6,666 nt of DNA. Source: Akkermansiaceae bacterium. Its GTDB lineage: Bacteria > Verrucomicrobiota > Verrucomicrobiia > Verrucomicrobiales > Akkermansiaceae. A model generated the notes under the pieces. The model did no database searches and was not told the DNA's origin. It was given only the letters and a program-made list of their open reading frames with translations. This document shows, one piece after another, positions 1-4,634 of this stretch (its first letter is position 1; the number at the start of each line of letters is the position of its first letter). The translations under genes were made by a program, and so were the position numbers. The stretch covers positions 1-6,666 of the forward strand of contig JAQGPE010000069.1 of the NCBI GenBank assembly GCA_028293225.1, written 5' to 3'.

Positions 1-249
1 GATGCGGCCGAAGCACTGGGCATCGACGCCGGACTCATCGGCCGCGCGGAGCACCCCTGCCGCCTCCCCGGCCACCCCCACCCCAAAACCGGCCAGCTCT
101 CCCGCGTTCTCTGGCTCCAGCTTCCACCGCCCCCTGCGCTGCCAGAGGAGCCAGCTCCAGCCCCGGCGCAGGAAGACGAAGAACCCCGCGCAACCTGGCA
201 CGAACCGGAGCCACCGGACTGGATGGATGTAGTAAGGCGGGTGTCGTAG
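1..249 (+). CDS. C-terminal end of a primase-like (AEP/RepB-type) protein, 5' end outside window
   Basis: The reading frame is open from the first base to a TAG stop at 247-249, giving the last 82 residues of a protein that starts before the window. Residues 20-31 of the fragment read CRLPGHPHPKTG and are followed by SRVLWLQ. An R-L-P-G-x-x-H-x-K-x-G peptide leading into a hydrophobic strand resembles the conserved motif near the end of archaeo-eukaryotic-type primase domains in RepB-like and prim-pol replication proteins of plasmids, phages and integrated elements. The remaining 40 or so residues are Pro, Ala and Glu rich and probably disordered, ending in a short DWMDVVRRVS peptide. The gene converges on the DUF5069 gene, whose stop lies 9 bp away. 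The frame is clearly coding, with high GC at third positions. The family call rests on one short motif and is tentative; it could be another RNA- or DNA-binding protein. Confidence 0.6.
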   Translation, partial: DAAEALGIDAGLIGRAEHPCRLPGHPHPKTGQLSRVLWLQLPPPPALPEEPAPAPAQEDEEPRATWHEPEPPDWMDVVRRVS

Positions 250-258
250 TTCGCCCCT

Positions 259-681
259 TCACAGCCTCCCCTCGTTCGCGTCGATGAGCTGGATGAAGCG
301 GGCGATGCCGGGGCGGTCTTCCAGGCCATACTCGGCCTTGCGGCGCTCGAAATGGGCGACCTGCTCGGGGTCGGCGGGGTCCGGTCGGTTCAAGAGGCGT
401 GCGGTGTAGGCGGCCTTTTCCTCCGGGGTTCTGCGGATATGGGCGTGGACCCAGTCGCAGACCTCGCCGTCGATCACGGTGCCGGCCACGACTTCCAGCA
501 TGGTCTCGTGGCTCACCCCGGCGGCAGCCAGCCAGCGGCCGTCGCTGTTGCGGCCAAAGGAGTCCGCGTAATCGGGGTGCAGCCGCCCGGCCAGGTGCAG
601 GCGGATCTTATCGATGTAGCGGGGCAGGTGGATCCATCCGTCCATGGCTTCCATCGGACTGCGCGGCAGTATGCGTTCCAT
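259..681 (-). CDS. DUF5069 domain-containing protein
   Basis: This complete 140-residue protein belongs to the DUF5069 family, small soluble proteins of unknown function that are frequent in Verrucomicrobiota and Planctomycetota. The whole length is one domain. The N-terminal LPRSP (residues 5-9) is followed by LPRYIDKIRLH (19-29), where the family keeps a D-K-x-R core, then FGRNSDGRW (42-50), and the C-terminus ends in FIQLIDANEGR (129-139), the usual closing motif. The first ATG is chosen because it keeps the LPRSP motif; Met10 or Met13 would cut into it. There is no signal peptide or membrane segment, so a cytoplasmic location is inferred. No clear Shine-Dalgarno precedes the start; instead a 7-bp inverted repeat lies 5 nt upstream of it. 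The gene diverges from the FAD-binding gene at 805 across 123 bp. The family assignment is firm, the biochemical role unknown. Confidence 0.9.
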   Translation of the reverse strand: MERILPRSPMEAMDGWIHLPRYIDKIRLHLAGRLHPDYADSFGRNSDGRWLAAAGVSHETMLEVVAGTVIDGEVCDWVHAHIRRTPEEKAAYTARLLNRPDPADPEQVAHFERRKAEYGLEDRPGIARFIQLIDANEGRL

Positions 682-686
682 AGCGG

Positions 687-710
687 CCGGAAAGGTGCGC
701 GGGTTTCCGG
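687..710 (-). repeat. 7-bp inverted repeat in the leader of the DUF5069 gene
   Basis: CCGGAAA at 687-693 and TTTCCGG at 704-710 are perfect reverse complements separated by 10 nt. Read on the minus strand the hairpin ends 5 nt before the DUF5069 start codon, where a ribosome binding site would normally sit. It may be a translational or operator element for either divergent gene, or chance in GC-rich DNA. Confidence 0.35.
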
Positions 711-804
711 TAAGCGCCAGGGGGATTTTGATCAGAGGACGTGAAGAACGGAATGCCTCCTTGATTTAAGCCGGTCTGCCCGGAAGGTCCCACTCTAACC
801 AACC

Positions 805-2619
805 ATGAACCCACGAGACCACCTGGCAGTCATCGGCAGCGGCGCATCAGCCATCTACCTGCTGAAGCACCTGCTGGATCAACCCGAGTTGCTGACGCGG
901 GAAATTGGGGAAATCTCCCTCTACGACAAGAGCCGGCTGATGGGCACGGGCATGCCTTACAGCCCCTTCACCACGGACCGGTATAACATGTCGAACATCT
1001 CCTCGGAGGAGCTGCCGGAGCTGCCGGTGACTTTCGCGGACTGGCTGCGCGCGCAGGAACCGCCGGTGCTGGAGGAACTGGACATGGGCGGCGTGGCAAT
1101 CACCGAGAGTGCGGTGTATCCTCGGCTGGCGCTGGGGAGGTACCTCTGCGCGCAGTACCGGGAACTGGTCGACCGCTTGAAAGCGGCGGGCCTGGAGGTC
1201 CATGAGCACGCGGACTGCGAGGTCACCGACGTGCGCGACCAGCCGGGAAAAAACCGCGTGCTGCTGGCCACGGCGGATGGCGCCGCGCACGAGTGCGACC
1301 GGCTGGTCATCGCCACCGGCCACTACTGGATGGCCAAGGACCGGGCCGCCTCCGGCTACTACGCGTCGCCGTGGCCGATCTGCAAGCTGCTGCCGGAGAA
1401 GGACGACCGCTACAACTTCGCGGTCGGGACCCTGGGAGCCTCGCTGAGCGCCTTTGACGTGATCTCCTCGCTGGCCCACCGCCACGGGGATTTCGTGACG
1501 CGGGAGGACGGCACTCAGGTCTACACGCCGCACCCGGGCACGGAAAAGTTCCGCATCGTCATGCACGCGGTGAAGGGCCTGCTGCCGCACCTGCAATACG
1601 ACCAGGAAGAGCCCTTTCGCGAGATCTACCGGCATGTGGACCGGGCGGGCATGCTGGCGCTGGTGGGCGGCGACGGCTTCTTACGGCTGGCGGCGTACTT
1701 CGACCGGGTCTGCCGTCCGGCGATGCGTGAGGCATTCGAAAAGGACGGCCTGCCCGAAATGGTGGCCATGATGGACGACCCGGAGTCCGGCCTGGCGGAA
1801 ATGGCCACGAAGCTGACGGAGGAGCATGACTACAGCGACGCCTTTGAAGGCATGCGCAAGGAGATGGTCCAGGCCCGCGACTCCGTGCTCAACCACCACC
1901 CGATGCACTGGAAGGAGACGCTGGACGATCTGATGTACACGCTGAACTTCCATGCCGAGCTGCTGCCGGCGGAGGATCACCTGACGCTGAAAGCGGTGGT
2001 CATGCCCTTTCTCATGAACGTGATCGCCGCCATGCCGCTGGAGTCCGGGGAGAGCATGCTGGCGCTGCACGACGCGGGGGTGCTTTCCATGGTCGCGGGC
2101 AGGGTCACGATCGCGGACGAACAGCACGTGGAGAATGCGACGACGATCACGGTGGAGGATGAGGACGGAAACGAGACCACGGAGAGCTACCAGATCTTCA
2201 TCGACTGCGGCGGCCAGAAGCCTCTGGAGGTGGACGACTACCCCTTCCCCAGTCTGGCGGCGGACGGCTCGGTGCGGGCGGCCCGGTCGGCCTTTGCGGC
2301 TGCGGAGGACCCCACGGCGGACCTGCCGGAGGAGAAACGCCAAGGGGTCACCCGGGAGGGCCATGCGTGGTGGTATGCGCTCGGCGGAATCGACATCGAC
2401 GGCGCCTACCGCCTGATCGGTCAGGACGGAGCGCCGAACCCGCGCATTCACGACATTGCCTTTCCCCATGCCACCGGGGTGCGGCCTTACTCCTACGGTC
2501 TCCAGGCCTGCAGCGACACCGCCGCGATCCTGGTGCGGACGTGGGTGGAGGAAAGCCAGCGAGGTGCCCCGGTCGGCCCGGATGCGGAGGAGATCACAGC
2601 GATGTATGAGAAGATCTGA
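805..2619 (+). CDS. FAD/NAD(P)-binding protein (NAD_binding_9-type flavoprotein)
   Basis: This 604-residue protein has the marks of the FAD-NAD(P)-binding family (Pfam NAD_binding_9 type). Residues 6-24 form an N-terminal beta strand and the dinucleotide loop GSGAS (11-15), which binds the FAD ADP moiety. GTGMPYS (47-53) followed by YNMSN (60-64) matches the family's G-x-G-x-P-Y segment and a following N motif. VIATGH (168-173) is the ATG-type motif that closes the FAD domain. A second Rossmann-like segment, VGTLGASLSAFDVI (207-220), fits an NAD(P)H or second nucleotide site. IDCGGQ follows near residue 470, and the C-terminus has FPHATGVRPYSYGLQ with ACSDTA, typical of the last FAD contacts. 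No signal peptide or membrane helix is seen, so it is probably a cytoplasmic flavin-dependent oxidoreductase or monooxygenase-like enzyme. Its substrate cannot be read from the sequence and no pathway partner adjoins it. The ATG at 805 is the only start that keeps the whole FAD loop; GGAAGG at 782-787 is rather far upstream to be its ribosome binding site. Confidence 0.9.
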   Translation: MNPRDHLAVIGSGASAIYLLKHLLDQPELLTREIGEISLYDKSRLMGTGMPYSPFTTDRYNMSNISSEELPELPVTFADWLRAQEPPVLEELDMGGVAITESAVYPRLALGRYLCAQYRELVDRLKAAGLEVHEHADCEVTDVRDQPGKNRVLLATADGAAHECDRLVIATGHYWMAKDRAASGYYASPWPICKLLPEKDDRYNFAVGTLGASLSAFDVISSLAHRHGDFVTREDGTQVYTPHPGTEKFRIVMHAVKGLLPHLQYDQEEPFREIYRHVDRAGMLALVGGDGFLRLAAYFDRVCRPAMREAFEKDGLPEMVAMMDDPESGLAEMATKLTEEHDYSDAFEGMRKEMVQARDSVLNHHPMHWKETLDDLMYTLNFHAELLPAEDHLTLKAVVMPFLMNVIAAMPLESGESMLALHDAGVLSMVAGRVTIADEQHVENATTITVEDEDGNETTESYQIFIDCGGQKPLEVDDYPFPSLAADGSVRAARSAFAAAEDPTADLPEEKRQGVTREGHAWWYALGGIDIDGAYRLIGQDGAPNPRIHDIAFPHATGVRPYSYGLQACSDTAAILVRTWVEESQRGAPVGPDAEEITAMYEKI

Positions 2620-2629
2620 GGTTGGAAAT

Positions 2630-2657
2630 GGCGGCCTTTTCGGATCGGGTGGCCGTC
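2630..2657 (+). terminator. Possible weak terminator hairpin after the flavoprotein gene
   Basis: GGCGGCC (2630-2636) can pair with GGCCGTC (2651-2657), with one G-U pair and a 14-nt loop, beginning 10 nt after the flavoprotein stop. The following bases contain only a very short T run, so an intrinsic terminator is possible but weak. Confidence 0.3.
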
Positions 2658-2685
2658 TTGACAAGACCGTGGACCACCCTGCTGA

Positions 2686-2871
2686 TTCTCCATCGCACTC
2701 TTTCAAATCCAGAACGGCGTCTGGCTGCTGGATGATGTGCGATTCCCGGAACACGAGTCCCTGCGCGGCCAGAGCAAGCTGGTGCGGGATGCCCCACCCA
2801 CGGACGACAAGGGAGAAGAAAATGACGACTACCGCCCCCGCGCGATCGACAAGGAGGAGAACCCGGAATGA
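2686..2871 (+). pseudogene. Orphan 3' reading-frame fragment, probable gene remnant
   Basis: From a TGA at 2683-2685 a frame stays open to a TGA at 2869-2871 (61 codons). It has no ATG or TTG, and its only GTG start, at about 2740, would leave 43 residues. Codon third positions are strongly G/C, as in the real genes nearby, and the peptide is protein-like: NGVWLLDD, FPEHESLRGQ, then an acidic, charged tail (KGEENDDYRPR, IDKEENPE). The stop overlaps an ATG in ATGA (2868-2871). That ATG is preceded at 10 nt by a perfect AAGGAGG (2851-2857) but encodes only MKARR before a stop at 2883. I read this as the 3' end of one gene coupled to the first codons of a second, both cut down by deletion. I do not recognise the family. 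A short GTG-started gene cannot be excluded. Confidence 0.4.
2851..2857 (+). promoter_or_regulatory. Perfect Shine-Dalgarno before an ATGA overlap, now leading to a 5-codon frame
   Basis: AAGGAGG is the best ribosome binding site in the window and sits 10 nt before the ATG at 2868. The frame it would serve stops after five codons (MKARR). This fits a relic of a translationally coupled downstream gene whose body is gone. Confidence 0.4.
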
Positions 2872-2902
2872 AGGCCCGGCGGTGAGATGAGGAAGTAGCG
2901 GG

Positions 2903-3112
2903 TCAGTAGAGCCGCAGATGAGCGCGGATCTTGCTGGTCTCGTTAAGAGCCGTCTGGGCCTGATCCCTGGCGTTCAGGGTGATGTCCTGCCACTGATCGA
3001 TGTCGTATTTCCGAAAGGTGATTTCCTCCCTGAGTTGCTGCATCTCGTATTCAGACCAGCCGGCGTGAAGGAACAGGAGCCCGATGAGCCCATCCACGAG
3101 TTTGGTTTTCAT
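2903..3112 (-). CDS. Small 69-residue hypothetical protein, predicted helical
   Basis: This short frame encodes a 69-residue protein of no recognised family. Residues 5-17 (LVDGLIGLLFLHA) are hydrophobic, too short for a certain transmembrane helix but enough for a membrane-associating or packing helix. The rest is polar and strongly charged, with spacing that suggests one long amphipathic helix or coiled coil (MQQLREEI, WQDITLNARDQAQTALN, SKIRAHLRLY). Codon choice is high-GC and natural. The opposite-strand frame through here continues antisense across the GNAT gene and looks like a shadow. The gene lies 54 bp downstream of the GNAT gene on the same strand and could share its transcript. It converges on the gene debris at 2686-2885. 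Being a real gene is likely but not certain; function unknown. Confidence 0.6.
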   Translation of the reverse strand: MKTKLVDGLIGLLFLHAGWSEYEMQQLREEITFRKYDIDQWQDITLNARDQAQTALNETSKIRAHLRLY

Positions 3113-3166
3113 GCTCCAGCTCTACCACGCCAAGGCAGCACGCGTCCAACCGGGAGGTTGACTCCC

Positions 3167-3655
3167 TCACAGCTCCTTCCAGATCGGCAGGTCGCCACCC
3201 GGCTCGATCGGCGGCTCCACGGTGAACCCGCCGCGCTGATAGAACCGCAGCGCCCGCCCATTCTCCGGCGTGACCTCGGCCCGCACCACGATGAAGCCCT
3301 GACCGCGCGCCCAGTCCAGCAGGTGGGCGATCAGGCCTTCCGCCACGCCCTTCCCCCGCTGCTCAGGCGTGACCCAGACCTGGATCAGCTCACCGGTGGT
3401 ACTACCCGGCGGCTCGGCATCGCGATAGAGCGCGGCCAGCCCCACCGGCGGCTCAGCCCCTTCACCGATGGCCAGAAAGATCGCGCGGTCGCTGCCCTCC
3501 GCCCCCTGCTCCGCCTGGGCTTCCCAGCTCTCCGGCGTGCGCAGGATCGCGTCCTCATAACGGGCCAGAAACGCCCCCGGGGAATCCTGCAGGGCCCGCA
3601 GGCGGATCTCACGATAGGCCAGGGCTTCACCGGGCAGAATGCGGCGGAAAATCAT
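3167..3655 (-). CDS. GNAT family N-acetyltransferase
   Basis: This complete 162-residue protein has the usual single-domain length of a GCN5-related N-acetyltransferase, which moves the acetyl group of acetyl-CoA to an amine. The order is canonical. IFRRILPGEALAYREIRLRAL (2-22) is beta 1 and alpha 1. VGLAALYRD (71-79) and ELIQVWVTPEQRGKGVAEGL (89-108) are the central strands and motif A. Within motif A, RGKGVA (100-105) fits the [Q/R]xxGx[G/A] loop that holds the CoA pyrophosphate. VVRAEVTPENGRALRFYQRGGF (123-144) carries the N-x-x-A-x-x-F-Y motif (N132, A135, F138, Y139). The substrate cannot be told from sequence; such stand-alone enzymes acetylate antibiotics, polyamines, small metabolites or protein N-termini. 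No signal peptide, so cytoplasmic. It is divergent from the lipoprotein gene and followed by the 69-residue gene. The right arm of a 10-bp hairpin reaches the first base of its start codon. Confidence 0.93.
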   Translation of the reverse strand: MIFRRILPGEALAYREIRLRALQDSPGAFLARYEDAILRTPESWEAQAEQGAEGSDRAIFLAIGEGAEPPVGLAALYRDAEPPGSTTGELIQVWVTPEQRGKGVAEGLIAHLLDWARGQGFIVVRAEVTPENGRALRFYQRGGFTVEPPIEPGGDLPIWKEL

Positions 3656-3689
3656 CTTCGCGGCACCCTGGCGGAGAGCGCCGCGAAGA
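3655..3689 (-). repeat. 10-bp perfect inverted repeat running into the GNAT start codon
   Basis: TCTTCGCGGC (3655-3664) and GCCGCGAAGA (3680-3689) are perfect reverse complements with a 15-nt loop. In the GNAT transcript the 3' arm is GCCGCGAAGA, whose last A is the first base of the ATG. The GAAG just before the start, the only ribosome-binding-like sequence there, would be paired when the hairpin forms. It could act as a translational switch or, as DNA, as an operator for the divergent promoters. Confidence 0.5.
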
Positions 3690-3777
3690 CGAGCCGTAAA
3701 ACGCCGGAATCCACGCGTGGGAAGCGCAGTCCGGCACGGAATTGCGCGTGCAAGTCAGAGGTGTTAGAAAGCGGTTC

Positions 3778-4344
3778 ATGAAGAAATGGATGCCTCTCCT
3801 GCTCGCCGCGTGTTGTCTGCCGCTGCCTTCCTGCGCGGGTGGAGGCGGGGAGGCGGCCCAAGCGGCGGGAGGCGTGGCCGGTGCTGGTGCCGTGACGCTG
3901 GCCCTGCCGCTGATGCCTGTGGCCGCAGTGTATAACGCCACCAGCATCGCCAGCGAAAAGCGGAAGAACGAGCCGTTCTGGCAGACCCGGGACCCTGCCT
4001 TCCTGGAGCGGACCGCCACGATCCGGCAACGCGATCCCAAAGCCGACGCCCGCCGCTCCTGGGCCAGCGGAACCCGCGTCTTCCTGCCCGTCAGTCCCGG
4101 TTTCTATGACTACCCCGGGCTTTCGACGCAGGATTCCCCGTCCCCGGAGAACGTACCTGCGAACAACCGGGCGGTCGCAGCCAGCGCGTTCCTCTCCGGC
4201 ATCCAGAAGCAGACGGATTGCCATCGGGAGGACTACCAGAAGATCCGCTACTTCAGCGCTGCCTACGACGGTCTCATCGGGGCCTCGAACGACTACAAGA
4301 CCGCCTTCAACCAGGAAATGCTGCGGCTCAAGAAGGGGCGTTGA
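3778..4344 (+). CDS. Probable secreted lipoprotein of unknown function
   Basis: The ATG at 3778 gives 188 residues and puts a signal sequence at the extreme N-terminus: MKK, a hydrophobic core (WMPLLLAACCLPLP, 4-17) and a lipobox-like PSC with Cys19 followed by AGGGG. A TTG start at 3742 would add 12 residues (MRVQVRGVRKRF) and bury the signal, so it is rejected. Cys12 (LLAAC) is a closer lipobox by letter but would leave a signal peptide too short. After the Gly linker comes a small-residue hydrophobic stretch (29-52), like a glycine zipper or membrane-inserting helix, then a soluble part with Trp, Tyr and Arg (FWQTRDPAFLERTATIRQRD, 67-86; SPGFYDYPGLS, 106-116) and a C-terminal charged helix. 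A lone Cys148 sits late in the chain. I do not recognise the family. It would be anchored to an envelope membrane facing the periplasm or outside. It is divergent from the GNAT gene and closed by a terminator 18 nt after its stop. Confidence 0.75.
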   Translation: MKKWMPLLLAACCLPLPSCAGGGGEAAQAAGGVAGAGAVTLALPLMPVAAVYNATSIASEKRKNEPFWQTRDPAFLERTATIRQRDPKADARRSWASGTRVFLPVSPGFYDYPGLSTQDSPSPENVPANNRAVAASAFLSGIQKQTDCHREDYQKIRYFSAAYDGLIGASNDYKTAFNQEMLRLKKGR

Positions 4345-4362
4345 GTTGACAGGCCCACCCGT

Positions 4363-4389
4363 GTCGCCGCTCCACAAAGCGGCGGCTTT
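4363..4389 (+). terminator. Intrinsic terminator of the lipoprotein gene
   Basis: GTCGCCGCT (4363-4371) pairs with AGCGGCGGC (4378-4386), nine base pairs with one G-U, around a 6-nt loop, and is followed by TTTC. It starts 18 nt after the TGA stop. GC-rich stem plus short T run is a typical intrinsic terminator. Confidence 0.65.
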
Positions 4390-4436
4390 CCCGCTGCCGG
4401 CTCCATCGGATCAAAATCGGACCGCCTGGAAATGGA

Positions 4437-4468
4437 AAGGCCCTGATTCCTTTCAGAATCAGGGCCTT
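4437..4468 (-). terminator. Strong 13-bp terminator hairpin downstream of tRNA-Asn
   Basis: AAGGCCCTGATTC (4437-4449) and GAATCAGGGCCTT (4456-4468) are perfect 13-bp complements with a 6-nt loop. Read on the minus strand the hairpin begins 2 nt after the tRNA CCA end and leads into TTTCCATTTCC. It should end the tRNA transcript, and from the other side it backs up the lipoprotein gene terminator. Confidence 0.85.
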
Positions 4469-4470
4469 AT

Positions 4471-4545
4471 TGGCTCCGGCGCTAGGGCTCGAACCTAGGA
4501 CCTAGTGGTTAACAGCCACCCGCTCTACCGCTGAGCTACGCCGGA
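4471..4545 (-). tRNA. trnN: tRNA-Asn (anticodon GTT)
   Basis: Reading the minus strand from 4545, all cloverleaf parts fit. The acceptor TCCGGCG pairs fully with CGCCGGA. The D arm is GCTC/GAGC around AGCGGTA. The anticodon stem GGTGG pairs with CCACT (one G-U at the end) around the loop CTGTTAA, anticodon GTT for Asn. The variable loop is AGGTC. The T arm is CTAGG/CCTAG with loop TTCGAGC. The discriminator is G and CCA is encoded at 4471-4473, giving 75 nt in all. The gene is 89 bp downstream of the ATPase gene on the same strand, with no convincing terminator between them, so some read-through transcription into it is possible. Confidence 0.97.
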
Positions 4546-4581
4546 TTTGTTGGTCACCCCGGGTTGCGGGGCGGGCGGAAG

Positions 4582-4608
4582 ATGATGTCAGCCGCCGTGT
4601 TGTTGCAA
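4582..4608 (-). promoter_or_regulatory. Possible tRNA-Asn promoter
   Basis: On the minus strand TTGCAA (4608-4603) is followed after 15 nt by CATCAT (4587-4582), resembling -35 and -10 boxes, and would start RNA about 30 nt before the tRNA. The spacing is shorter than the usual 17 nt, so this is a weak candidate. Confidence 0.25.
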
Positions 4609-4634
4609 GGGAAAAATACGATGTTTTTGCGCAC

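Noticed and set aside
1681..2754. A 357-codon open frame on the minus strand
   Set aside because: It is antisense to the flavoprotein gene, rich in His/Arg/Val, with no recognisable domain.
3152..3166. GGGAG/CTCCC hairpin just after the GNAT stop
   Set aside because: Only 5 bp with no T run, too weak to call a terminator.
2918..3781. A 287-codon open frame on the + strand
   Set aside because: It runs antisense through the 69-residue gene and the whole GNAT gene, whose motifs are unmistakable; its product is Arg/Pro/Leu rich with no domain pattern.
4558..4571. GC-only short hairpin between the ATPase gene and tRNA-Asn
   Set aside because: About 5 bp with no T run on either strand; common by chance in this GC-rich spacer.
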